17,862 bases of DNA. Origin: CAYRWM01 sp964428055. GTDB taxonomy: Bacteria > Bacillota > Clostridia > Christensenellales > Christensenellaceae. Below the pieces are notes generated by a model. It was not told where the DNA came from, made no database searches, and saw only the letters and a program-made list of their open reading frames with translations. The translations under genes and the position numbers were made by a program. The DNA is taken from NCBI GenBank assembly GCA_964428055.1, contig CAYRWM010000033.1:1-17862 (forward strand), in the 5' to 3' direction. Each line of letters starts with the position of its first letter. Positions within the stretch are counted from its first letter, which is position 1. Below are positions 1 through 7,510 of this stretch, in pieces.

Positions 1-55
1 TTGATGGTCGCCTGATCAACTGCCAAAATGTGTCTAACATTTTGGGTTCAGTTCA
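1..55. mobile_element. Probable end of an IS3-family (IS150-like) insertion sequence, partial
   Basis: Positions 31-55 begin TGTCTAAC and end GTTCAGTTCA. Read on the minus strand from 55, the segment starts TGAACTGAACCC, followed by an AAAATGTTAGACA-type segment. This resembles, from memory, the 5'-TG...CA-3' terminal inverted repeats of IS150-like IS3 elements. The element body would lie to the left, outside the window, with its outer end at base 55, 18 nt past the rpe stop codon. Just inside the repeat, 18-31 is an inverted partial copy of 37-53, giving a 9+5 bp hairpin with a 3-nt bulge. No transposase frame can be identified in the 30 visible inner bases: frame 1 meets TGA at 13-15, frame 2 meets TAA at 35-37, and frame 3 stays open. 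The call rests on similarity of the end only. Confidence 0.5.
18..53. repeat. Imperfect inverted repeat (hairpin) inside the IS-like end
   Basis: Arms 23-31 (CCAAAATGT) and 37-45 (ACATTTTGG) are perfectly complementary around a 5-nt loop. They are extended by AACTG at 18-22 pairing with CAGTT at 49-53, with a 3-nt bulge at 46-48. The only nearby run of T (minus strand, 55-60) lies upstream of the hairpin for rpe transcription. It therefore does not have the form of an intrinsic terminator for the operon. Confidence 0.7.
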
Positions 56-73
56 AAAAACTCGGTCCTTTAT

Positions 74-727
74 TTATGCTTTTCTTATTAGTTCAATCAT
101 CTCTTCAGGGGTATGGTCTTTAGAACCATAGATAGCATTTCCAGCAACTAGTACTTCTGCTCCAGCATCCTTAATCTCAGCTGCATTATGAGCATATACT
201 CCCCCATCAACTTCTATTTCGAAACTATAACCTTTATCTCGTTTAATCTTACTCAGGCATCTCAGTTTATCTAAAACAAAAGGTATAAATTTTTGTCCGC
301 CATACCCCGGATTAACACTCATTAAAAGAACCATGTCAACATCACCCAGCATATCCATAACACAATCTACAGGTGTACCGGGATTAAGCACTATTCCACA
401 CTTTTTTCCATTATCTTTTATCATCTGAAGAGCTCTGTGCACATGCGGCGTAGCTTCATAGTGTACAGTAACTATATCAGCTCCCGATTTACAAAACTCT
501 TCAACATATTTCTCAGGATTAACAATCATAAGATGAACGTCCAGAGGAACATCTGTCATTGCCTTTATGTCTTTTATCATTTTAGGCCCAAAAGTAATAT
601 TGGGAACAAATACTCCATCCATGACATCGCAATGAATATAATCAGCACCGCCATTAACGGCCTTTTTTATGTCATCAGAAATATTAGCAAAATCGGCAGA
701 AAGTATAGATGGCGCAATTTTAATCAT
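74..727 (-). CDS. rpe: Ribulose-phosphate 3-epimerase
   Basis: Interconverts ribulose 5-phosphate and xylulose 5-phosphate in the cytosolic pentose phosphate pathway. The 217-residue TIM-barrel protein shows the family signatures in order: APSILSADF near the N-terminus, HCDVMDG (metal ligands H32 and D34, the latter also catalytic), DVHLM (H65), SVNPGYGGQ phosphate-binding loop near 137-145, and VDGG (catalytic D174). The frame opens further upstream, at an ATG at 752-754. I prefer the ATG at 725-727 because family members begin M-I-K-I/V-APSILSADF and because GAGAGG at 738-743 precedes it by 10 nt. That start lies 1 nt after the rsgA stop, the usual rsgA-rpe pairing of Firmicutes. The stop is TAA at 74-76. 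thiN, which often follows in Firmicutes, is not visible before the window edge. Confidence 0.96.
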   Translation of the reverse strand: MIKIAPSILSADFANISDDIKKAVNGGADYIHCDVMDGVFVPNITFGPKMIKDIKAMTDVPLDVHLMIVNPEKYVEEFCKSGADIVTVHYEATPHVHRALQMIKDNGKKCGIVLNPGTPVDCVMDMLGDVDMVLLMSVNPGYGGQKFIPFVLDKLRCLSKIKRDKGYSFEIEVDGGVYAHNAAEIKDAGAEVLVAGNAIYGSKDHTPEEMIELIRKA

Positions 728-728
728 T

Positions 729-1607
729 TCAAGCTTTCCTCTCTCTAGTTTCATACAGCATATTCAATAATTTAAGGTATCTTTCGTATCTGTTCTTTGA
801 AATCAAACCAGCATCAACTGCTTTTTTTACTTCACATTCTGGTTCATTCATATGAACACAAGATGAATACCCGCATTTTTGATTATATAACATAAAATCA
901 GGATAATACAATCTTAAGTTCTCGGGCTCTAATCCCGTTAGGTCAAATGAACTGAAACCAGGAGTATCAATTATAAGAGCATCACAGCTTTTTAGGTACA
1001 TAAGCTCTGACATTCTGGTTGTATGACGACCCCTCATACTCTTTGAACTTAATGAACCTGTCTCCAGATCCATATCGTTTTCAATAGCATTAATTAAAGA
1101 AGATTTTCCAACAGCAGATTGACCAGCCAAAGCAACAGTACATCCCCGAATAAGATCTTTTATATCATTCAATCCTAAACCTTCTTTAGCAGATACGAAT
1201 AATGTCTTGAACGATTTATAAGAACTTTTTATTTCATCAAATATACATTCATCTCGATCATCAATCTTATTTACACATATAACAGGCTCGATTTTATTCA
1301 TAATCGAATTTATCAAGAGCTTATCACATAACAGCATATCAGGCCTGGGATGATTTGCTGATAATAGAATAAATAAACTATCTATATTAGATACTTTAGG
1401 ACGTATCAGTTCGTTTTTCCTTGGATGAATATTAGTAACTGTACCTGTTTCACCATCCGACGATTCAACATCAGCAATGTCGCCAACCAGAGGTTTAATG
1501 TTTAATTTTCTGAATAATCCTCTCGCCCTACACTCGATTAAAACGTTACCACACTGTACATAATAGTAACCACCGATACCCTTTATTATCCTACCGGAGT
1601 ACAACAT
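729..1607 (-). CDS. rsgA: Ribosome small-subunit-dependent GTPase A (RsgA/CpgA/YloQ)
   Basis: Circularly permuted GTPase that acts late in 30S subunit assembly. The 292 residues show an N-terminal OB-like segment (about 1-65), then the G motifs in permuted order. NKID (113-116, G4) comes first, followed by SAKEG (139-143), the P-loop GQSAVGKS (162-169, G1), a GRHTTR switch segment (193-198, G2) and DTPG (214-217, G3). The C-terminal zinc site has C245, C250, H252 and C258. The ATG directly abuts the kinase stop codon (TAAATG), with AGGAT as ribosome-binding site inside the kinase gene's tail, so the two are probably translationally coupled. In B. subtilis the orthologue CpgA is a known substrate of the PrkC kinase, which fits its position after that gene. 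Length and motifs are normal. Confidence 0.96.
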   Translation of the reverse strand: MLYSGRIIKGIGGYYYVQCGNVLIECRARGLFRKLNIKPLVGDIADVESSDGETGTVTNIHPRKNELIRPKVSNIDSLFILLSANHPRPDMLLCDKLLINSIMNKIEPVICVNKIDDRDECIFDEIKSSYKSFKTLFVSAKEGLGLNDIKDLIRGCTVALAGQSAVGKSSLINAIENDMDLETGSLSSKSMRGRHTTRMSELMYLKSCDALIIDTPGFSSFDLTGLEPENLRLYYPDFMLYNQKCGYSSCVHMNEPECEVKKAVDAGLISKNRYERYLKLLNMLYETRERKA

Positions 1608-3002
1608 TTATTCTATCCTGCCTATTGTGAGAACTATGACATCATCTTTATACACAACACTGTCAGGTTCAGGTACTTGCTTAATAACACAACCATTAAG
1701 ATTCTGATCAGTCACAAGCTCCTCTACGATTTCGTATTTATTAATATTCATCATTGCGAGTCTAGTTTCAGCCTCTTCAAGTTGAAGGTTCAACACATCA
1801 GGCATCTCCAGCGACTCTTCAGTTCCATTGCTGACAATTAATTTAACCGTATCTGCTGCTTTCACAGAAACACTGGCAGCTGGGCTCTGAGTGATCACAA
1901 CACCTTCAGCAATCTCATCATTATAAGCATATTCTATTTCAGGTACGAGATCGCTGCTCTGCAGCAATTCTTTTGCTTCTTCTTCAGTAATACCAGTAAC
2001 CTGAGGGACCTTAATGTCATTATCAATATTTCCGTTAAAATAATGAATTGAGAATAAAAGCAATGAAACCGCTACAACTATAATTGCAATCACAATTAAC
2101 ACAGCAGCCCTTTTATGCTTTTTTGCTTTCTCTTTATCGGCAGCCTTTTTGTGTTTAAGCTTTTTTTCAAGCTTAACATAACTACCATCAGGTTCACTCA
2201 AACATAAATCAAGGTCTTTATAGAGCAACAAAGCGGATCTATATCTCTGAACTTTATTCTTTTGCGTACATTTAAGTATTATATATTTTAGACTGTCAGG
2301 AATAGATTTATCCATAATAGAATCGACAGGCAAATCCTCATGTAAATGTTTGAGGGCAATCTCCATCGAAGTTTCACCTGTAAAAGGAACCTTTCCTGTG
2401 AGCATCTCAAACATCGTTATTCCAAGAGAATAAATATCCGTTCTTAGATCTAGTTTATCTCCTTTAGCCTGTTCAGGTGATATATAGTAAACAGAACCTT
2501 TTACACTGTTCTCGCTTGACAAATCATCTGCAGAGCCTTCAAATAAAAAGTCTGTAAGAAAAGGATTCCCTTCTTTATCAATTATTATATTCTCTGGTTT
2601 AATATCACAGTGAAGAATGCCTTTTGAATGAACATATTCCAAGGCAAGGCATATCTTTTTAATAACAGAAACAACAAACTCTACTGGGAGGCTCTCATTA
2701 AGACCTAAAATATGTTTAATGGATCTTCCTTCAATATAATCCATTACAACAAACAGCTTCCCGTCATCCTCTGCCCAATAATGCGTCTTAACTATACAAG
2801 GATGATCAAGATTTACAGCATCTGTTGCCTCTTTCTTAAAGGTTTCTACAATTGCATCATTTTTCATCATCTGTGGTTTTAAGAATTTAATTACCACATG
2901 AATATTATCAATTGTATCAAACGCTTTATATACGACAGAGAATCCTCCTTCTCCCAGTTTTTCTGATATTAAGTAACGCTGATAGAAATACTTACCGCTC
3001 AT
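1608..3002 (-). CDS. prkC: PASTA-domain Ser/Thr protein kinase (PrkC/PknB family) with unusual active-site motifs
   Basis: Membrane-anchored eukaryotic-type kinase; homologues sense cell-wall fragments through extracellular PASTA domains and phosphorylate cell-division, translation and wall enzymes. From the ATG at 3000-3002 it has 464 residues. Residues 1-270 are the kinase domain (glycine loop GEGGFSVVY from 17, K39, E58, catalytic loop HCDIKPEN 131-138, DFL 151-153, SPE 175-177). A Lys-rich juxtamembrane stretch follows (about 278-298), then one transmembrane helix (about 300-322) and two PASTA domains (about 330-395 and 398-462). HRD is HCD and DFG is DFL; the activation loop has serines but no threonine. 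Lys39, Asp133, Asn138 and Asp151 remain, so activity is possible. The upstream ATG at 3021-3023 is rejected because GGAGGTG at 3009-3015 sits 6 nt before the chosen ATG. The gene overlaps the phosphatase gene by 11 nt. Confidence 0.93.
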   Translation of the reverse strand: MSGKYFYQRYLISEKLGEGGFSVVYKAFDTIDNIHVVIKFLKPQMMKNDAIVETFKKEATDAVNLDHPCIVKTHYWAEDDGKLFVVMDYIEGRSIKHILGLNESLPVEFVVSVIKKICLALEYVHSKGILHCDIKPENIIIDKEGNPFLTDFLFEGSADDLSSENSVKGSVYYISPEQAKGDKLDLRTDIYSLGITMFEMLTGKVPFTGETSMEIALKHLHEDLPVDSIMDKSIPDSLKYIILKCTQKNKVQRYRSALLLYKDLDLCLSEPDGSYVKLEKKLKHKKAADKEKAKKHKRAAVLIVIAIIVVAVSLLLFSIHYFNGNIDNDIKVPQVTGITEEEAKELLQSSDLVPEIEYAYNDEIAEGVVITQSPAASVSVKAADTVKLIVSNGTEESLEMPDVLNLQLEEAETRLAMMNINKYEIVEELVTDQNLNGCVIKQVPEPDSVVYKDDVIVLTIGRIE

Positions 3003-3738
3003 CGGATTCACCTCCATCAGCATTCTCTGCCAGAATTACTGAAATGTTATCATTACCACCCTTTTCAAGCGCATCAGCAATTAGTTTGCTTCCTTTTTCG
3101 GTAAGGGAACCTGATGATGAAACAATTGAAAGGATTTCTCCATTGGTAAGACTGTTAGTAAGACCGTCCGAAAAGATCATCAAAATATCATTTTCCGCCC
3201 ATTTTGAAGAATAATAGTCAGCACGTACGTTTTTAACACCAATCGCTCTGGTAATAATGTTCTTAAAAGGAGATCGTTTAGCCTCATCATCAGTCATCTT
3301 CCCAAAATCAATCAGTTTCTGAACATAAGAATGATCCTTTGTAATCTTTATTAATTTCTTTTCAATTGTATTGTATAAATAAGCAGATGAATCACCAATC
3401 TGAGCCGCTATTATTCCCTCATTGTCAAAACAGCAAAGAGTAAGGGTTGAACCCATCCCTTTTAATGAAGGATCATTTTTAATTAAGGACAGGACATCAT
3501 CATTTGCATGCTGTATTGCATCAGCTAAAAATAACTGATCTATATCTCTTCTTTCATTTATGTCAAAAAAGTCAGAAATGCTACTTACAGCCGTTCTGCT
3601 AGCAACCTCACCAGAAGTAGCTCCACCCATACCATCCGCTACAATTGCAACATGATAATTATGTTTTGTAATAAGAGCAATAGTATCTTCATTATTCTGC
3701 CTGACTTTTCCGTCAATAGAATCTGCAAAGAATAGCAA
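2992..3738 (-). CDS. prpC: PP2C-family Ser/Thr protein phosphatase (Stp/PrpC)
   Basis: Metal-dependent cytosolic phosphatase that opposes the PASTA kinase encoded immediately downstream. The 248 residues carry the PP2C motifs: RQNNED (metal ligand D18), ADGMGG (D35), MGSTL near 95, GDSS (115-118), a flap region with DDEA (150-153), SDGL (D191) and DN (230-231). The usual GDSR motif has Ser in place of Arg. The start is TTG at 3736-3738. No in-frame ATG occurs before the DGMGG motif, and GGGGAG lies 8 nt upstream. The start is 2 nt after the rlmN stop, and the end overlaps prkC by 11 nt. The prpC-prkC pairing is standard in Firmicutes. Confidence 0.94.
   Translation of the reverse strand: MLFFADSIDGKVRQNNEDTIALITKHNYHVAIVADGMGGATSGEVASRTAVSSISDFFDINERRDIDQLFLADAIQHANDDVLSLIKNDPSLKGMGSTLTLCCFDNEGIIAAQIGDSSAYLYNTIEKKLIKITKDHSYVQKLIDFGKMTDDEAKRSPFKNIITRAIGVKNVRADYYSSKWAENDILMIFSDGLTNSLTNGEILSIVSSSGSLTEKGSKLIADALEKGGNDNISVILAENADGGESDER
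3009..3015 (-). promoter_or_regulatory. Ribosome-binding site fixing the prkC start
   Basis: On the minus strand GGAGGTG ends 6 nt before the ATG at 3000-3002. It lies downstream of the alternative ATG at 3021-3023, so it can serve only the inner start. It sits within the 3' end of the phosphatase gene. Confidence 0.8.
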
Positions 3739-3740
3739 TA

Positions 3741-4766
3741 TTAGTTCTCCCCATGATTTTTATTTCTTAGCTGTCCGCACGCACCAAGGATATCTGAGCC
3801 ATGAGACATTCTAACTGTTGCGGACAACCCTTCTTTTTCAAGTTTAGAGACAAAAGCATATGTTTGCGACTTGGAAGGAGCCTCAAATACGCCATCATTG
3901 TCATTTAGTCTTATAACATTAATATGACAATTCAATCCGGATAAAATATGTTTCAACCCTTTTACATCAGCATCAGAATCATTGAAGCCTTTGATCAAAA
4001 TATATTCAACTATTATACGCCTGTGGTTACTATTATAATATATTTCTGATGCTTTAAGTATATCGCAAAGATGATACTTTTTTGCTGTAGGCATAATCTT
4101 AACACGTTTCTCATCAAAAGCAGCATGTAAAGATAAACAAAGATTTACAGGTATATTCTCTTCAGCAAATGCTCGGATTCTGTCAGGGATGCCACATGTT
4201 GAGACAGAAATGTCCCTGACGCTTATCGCCAGGTAATCCGGTGATGTTGCAGATTTAAGAAATGAAATCAGATTATCATAATTATCAAACGGTTCGCCCA
4301 TACCCATAACTACGATATTCTTTATGTTTCTCCCCTTACCCAAATCTCTGTTTACAGTAATAAACTGCCCTAGCATCTCACCTGGAGTCAAATCTCTTTC
4401 TTTGCCATACTTCCCCGAGGCACAGAAAGCACACCTCATAGAACAACCAACCTGAGATGAAATACATAAAGTGTTACCATAATTGTTGATCATAAGAACA
4501 CACTCTATATCAAGGCCGTCTTCCAAAGAAAGCAGGTACTTTTTAGTTCCGTCCTGAGATTCAAGAACTTCTTTTTTTTCAAGTATTCCCTCATGGTATC
4601 CAAGTTCTTTAAGTTTATTCTTCAAAGAATCCGGAATATTAGTCATCTCATCAAAACGCGATCCAGCACTAAGCCACTTCATTAACTGAGCAGCTCTGTA
4701 CTTTTTTTCGTTTAACTGTAACATTAGATCGGTCATTTCAGAGGCTGTGAGATCAAGCAGATTCAT
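3741..4766 (-). CDS. rlmN: Dual-specificity 23S rRNA/tRNA adenine-C2 methyltransferase (radical SAM)
   Basis: Methylates C2 of A2503 in 23S rRNA, and A37 of certain tRNAs, by a radical-SAM mechanism that uses a methylated cysteine. The 341 residues contain the 4Fe-4S motif CxxxCxxC (C108, C112, C115). Also present are a conserved Cys in the LCISSQVGC segment (C101), the GMGEP motif (155-159), and the C-terminal GACGQL motif, whose C330 corresponds to the methyl-carrying cysteine. The ATG overlaps the rsmB stop as ATGA, which suggests translational coupling; the Shine-Dalgarno (AAGG) is weak. An A8 run on the coding strand, near plus-strand positions 4571-4579, encodes the GAA-AAA-AAA-GAA stretch; the frame is intact. 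Confidence 0.96.
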   Translation of the reverse strand: MNLLDLTASEMTDLMLQLNEKKYRAAQLMKWLSAGSRFDEMTNIPDSLKNKLKELGYHEGILEKKEVLESQDGTKKYLLSLEDGLDIECVLMINNYGNTLCISSQVGCSMRCAFCASGKYGKERDLTPGEMLGQFITVNRDLGKGRNIKNIVVMGMGEPFDNYDNLISFLKSATSPDYLAISVRDISVSTCGIPDRIRAFAEENIPVNLCLSLHAAFDEKRVKIMPTAKKYHLCDILKASEIYYNSNHRRIIVEYILIKGFNDSDADVKGLKHILSGLNCHINVIRLNDNDGVFEAPSKSQTYAFVSKLEKEGLSATVRMSHGSDILGACGQLRNKNHGEN

Positions 4767-6055
4767 AATACCTTTTTCATCCTCGCAATAAAAAACCCAT
4801 CGATACCATCAATATTAGGAAAAATCTGAAGCATTCCATTATTAACCCTTCCAGCAAAGTGACTGTTCAGGCTTTCTGTAAAATCAACAGGTATGAAAGC
4901 ATCATTATCAGAAATGAAACTCTTTATTATCTCCTCATTTTCCCTTCTATCAATTGTACATGTAGAGTATAACAACGTACCGCCAGTCTTAACATAATTA
5001 CTTGAAACATCAAGAATTCTTTTCTGCTGCTCCACCAATGCTTCAATATCATTCTGTTTTTTAAGAAGTTTAATATCAGGTTTTCTGTACATAAGCCCCA
5101 GACCTGAGCATGCACAATCACAAATAACAACATCAAAGGCTTCTATATAATCATTATTTACAATTGTCGCATCAGCACACACTGCTTTAATATTCTTTAT
5201 ACCCATTCTTTTGGCATTACTGTTTATAAGGTCTACTCTATGAGGATACTTGTCACAGGATGTAACCTCCAAACACTTTTCAGCAGCATAACAGCTTTTG
5301 CCTCCCGGAGCTGAGCACACATCCAGTACTTTATCTTGATTCTTGATTTCTGCCGCATCAACAGTAATAACAGAAGCCTCGGACATTATATATATACTGC
5401 CATCCGTAAACTCATCCAGTTTTGAGACATCAGAAGTATTTTTCATGTAATAGACCTTATCTGAATATCTCCCGTGTTGCCAGTCTCTATTAGGTATGCG
5501 TCCCTCTTTTAATCTAAATGATACCAAACTTGTATCACTTTTATAGGATAAAAGGTCCTCAGTAAAACTGAATCCGTAATCATCAATATACATTTTGCAT
5601 ATCCATTCGGGGACACTATACATAATACTTAAATATTTTGACGGTTCAGATTCCTTTGATGGATAATCAATATTGAGTTTATTTAAAGATATTTTTCTGA
5701 GAACAGCATTAACAAATCCTTTAAGCGCTTTTTTACCGGTTTTGTCGCAAAGAGATACCGTTTCGTTTACAGCAACTTCATCTGGTACCGAAGACATAAA
5801 GAAAAGCTGAGCTACTCCCAGCCTCATGACATTTCTAATAGTTTTATCTTTAATACCCTTAATGACAAACAAACCAGTAATATAGTCAATTAGAATAAGA
5901 TTCTCAAGAGTATTATTAACCAGCGAAACACAGAACTTTCGATCCTGATCGCTTAGATTAATTACCCTTTCCTTTACAGAAAGATTTAGAAATCTTTCAC
6001 CATTAAGGACGTCATTTAATATCTTTAATGCTGTAAATCTTGAGGAATCAATCAA
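4763..6055 (-). CDS. rsmB: 16S rRNA cytosine-967 C5-methyltransferase
   Basis: SAM-dependent RNA m5C methyltransferase (Sun/RsmB, COG0144). It has 430 residues. An N-terminal NusB-like RNA-binding domain spans about 1-130 and includes an AVNETV...FVNAVLR segment. The Rossmann methyltransferase domain has the SAM motif SAPGGKS (248-254), ACSGLG with C316, and the catalytic TCT motif with C366, and ends in DGFF (419-422). The start is TTG at 6053-6055 with GGAG 7 nt upstream and 4 nt after the fmt stop; the N-terminus matches the usual family start. The end overlaps rlmN by 4 nt. The fmt-rsmB-rlmN order is typical of Firmicutes, though some Clostridia carry a zinc peptidase gene between fmt and rsmB that is absent here. 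Confidence 0.95.
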   Translation of the reverse strand: MIDSSRFTALKILNDVLNGERFLNLSVKERVINLSDQDRKFCVSLVNNTLENLILIDYITGLFVIKGIKDKTIRNVMRLGVAQLFFMSSVPDEVAVNETVSLCDKTGKKALKGFVNAVLRKISLNKLNIDYPSKESEPSKYLSIMYSVPEWICKMYIDDYGFSFTEDLLSYKSDTSLVSFRLKEGRIPNRDWQHGRYSDKVYYMKNTSDVSKLDEFTDGSIYIMSEASVITVDAAEIKNQDKVLDVCSAPGGKSCYAAEKCLEVTSCDKYPHRVDLINSNAKRMGIKNIKAVCADATIVNNDYIEAFDVVICDCACSGLGLMYRKPDIKLLKKQNDIEALVEQQKRILDVSSNYVKTGGTLLYSTCTIDRRENEEIIKSFISDNDAFIPVDFTESLNSHFAGRVNNGMLQIFPNIDGIDGFFIARMKKVL

Positions 6056-6059
6056 ATTA

Positions 6060-7016
6060 CTACTCCAAATAATAATTAGTCTCTAATTCATGACCAAGCG
6101 TGAAAGAACAAGAATCAGTAACTCCTTTTCCAGGATATTTGATCTTATCAATACTGATTAACCCATCACAGCATGAAATAATGATACCGTCTTTATGATT
6201 TGCTTTGACAATCATACCTGGATTGTAATTATGCGAACAACGGTCAAAAGAAAGCTCCACAACCTTAATTTTTATTCCTTTATAAAAGAAATAGCAGCCG
6301 GGATAAGGGAAAGTTCCACGGTAAAAATTATATATATCAGAACAGGTTGTATTAAAGTCTATTTTACCGAATTCTCTTGCAAACATTGGGAAATAAGAAG
6401 ATGAGGACTCGTCTTGTTTAACTGGATTTATGGAGTCTGAGACTAACAAGCCGAGCGCATCGGAAAGAGCTTCTGCCCCTAAAATGCTCAGCCTTGTATA
6501 TAACTCACCTGCTGTCTCATCCGAACCAATCATCGTTCTCTTCTGAAGTATAATATCGCCCGCATCGAGTCTTTTGACTGTCTTCATAATAGTGACGCCT
6601 GACTCTTTTTCACCTTTGATAATAGCCCAGTTGATCGGAGCGGAGCCTCTGTATTCAGGCAGTAAAGAAGCATGAACATTGTATATGCCAAAAACTGGAA
6701 CACTAAGCACATTATCAGAGAGAATCTGTCCATACGCTGCGGTTATGCATAAATCCGGTTTTAGGCTATTTAATAGTGAAACACCTTCATCCGAACTTAT
6801 CTTTGCAGGCTGATAGCAAGGAATACCATGTTCTTTCGCCCATTCTTTTACCGGAGTCATTTTTATCTTATGACCGCGTCCTGATTTCTTATCCGGCTGA
6901 GATATACAGGCAACAAGATTATATCCCTCACTTAAAATCTTATTGAGTGAAGGAATGCCAAAATCAGGTGTGCCGAAAAAGACTATCCTTAAAGAACTCT
7001 TGTCCAATGTATTCAC
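6060..7016 (-). CDS. fmt: Methionyl-tRNA formyltransferase
   Basis: Transfers a formyl group from 10-formyl-tetrahydrofolate to initiator Met-tRNA. The 318-residue protein has the N-terminal Rossmann catalytic domain (FFGTPDF near 13-19) and the SLLPEYRGSAPINW folate-binding segment. The catalytic triad is N113, H115 and an Asp in RLDAGD (D151), and a smaller C-terminal domain follows. The start is GTG at 7014-7016, overlapping the def stop as GTGA, with AAGGAG 5 nt upstream. A TTG at 7005-7007 is further from that site and less likely. Adjacency to def reflects the paired formylation and deformylation of nascent proteins. Confidence 0.96.
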   Translation of the reverse strand: MNTLDKSSLRIVFFGTPDFGIPSLNKILSEGYNLVACISQPDKKSGRGHKIKMTPVKEWAKEHGIPCYQPAKISSDEGVSLLNSLKPDLCITAAYGQILSDNVLSVPVFGIYNVHASLLPEYRGSAPINWAIIKGEKESGVTIMKTVKRLDAGDIILQKRTMIGSDETAGELYTRLSILGAEALSDALGLLVSDSINPVKQDESSSSYFPMFAREFGKIDFNTTCSDIYNFYRGTFPYPGCYFFYKGIKIKVVELSFDRCSHNYNPGMIVKANHKDGIIISCCDGLISIDKIKYPGKGVTDSCSFTLGHELETNYYLE

Positions 7017-7495
7017 ACTGTCTCCTTATCTATACCCTCATACTCATCCATGCTTTCAGCAATGTTCTTATCAATAAAGAGTATGCCTTCCAAATGGTCA
7101 AGTTCATGACAAAAAGCTCTGGCCAGCAACCCTTCTCCCTTGAGTTCAATATCTTCCCCTTTTCGGTTCAGTGCTTTTACAGTTACCTTTTCAGGTCTTT
7201 TAACTACGCCAGTCTCATCAGGCACAGAAAGACATCCTTCCTCGGCAGCGTATTCACCCTCCGTATTTATTATTTCAGGATTAATCAGTTCAATTAAACC
7301 CTCACCTATATCAATAACTACTACTTTTTTTAGGACTCCAACCTGCGGTGCAGCCAAACCCACACCATTAGCCTGATACATAGTTTCAGCCATATCGTCA
7401 AGCAATGTGAGAATTCGTTGATTTATTTCCTTTACAGGTTTAGATACTTTTCTTAACCTGGGATTGTCGCTAAATAGAATATTTCTTAATGCCAT
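7013..7495 (-). CDS. def: Peptide deformylase
   Basis: Fe(II)/Zn hydrolase that removes the N-formyl group from nascent proteins at the ribosome exit. The 160-residue protein has all three family motifs: GVGLAAPQ (44-51), EGCLS (86-90, with metal-ligand C88) and HELDH (130-134, with metal-ligand histidines and catalytic E131). The length and the short C-terminus resemble type I enzymes. The ATG at 7493-7495 has GGAAGGT 5 nt upstream, and a 15-nt gap separates it from priA. It is coupled to fmt by a 4-nt overlap. Confidence 0.97.
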   Translation of the reverse strand: MALRNILFSDNPRLRKVSKPVKEINQRILTLLDDMAETMYQANGVGLAAPQVGVLKKVVVIDIGEGLIELINPEIINTEGEYAAEEGCLSVPDETGVVKRPEKVTVKALNRKGEDIELKGEGLLARAFCHELDHLEGILFIDKNIAESMDEYEGIDKETV

Positions 7496-7510
7496 ACTAT
7501 ACCTTCCTGT

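Noticed and set aside
18..53. Hairpin downstream of rpe as an intrinsic terminator
   Set aside because: For minus-strand transcription the T-run (55-60) comes before the hairpin, and GATCAGGCG follows it. For plus-strand transcription an A-run follows. Neither orientation gives a stem plus U-tract, so I treat it as part of the IS-like end.
728..754. rpe start at the upstream ATG (752-754), adding nine residues
   Set aside because: The added residues are read from the rsgA 3' end in another frame and are not part of the family N-terminus, which begins M-I-K-I-APSILSADF at 727.
3003..3023. Kinase start at the upstream ATG (3021-3023), adding seven residues
   Set aside because: The strong GGAGGTG lies downstream of that ATG and is well spaced only for the ATG at 3000-3002. 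Homologues also begin close to that inner residue.
4571..4579. A8 run on the coding strand of rlmN as a programmed frameshift or slippage site
   Set aside because: The rlmN frame is complete with all motifs on both sides, and no alternative product or stimulatory structure is evident.
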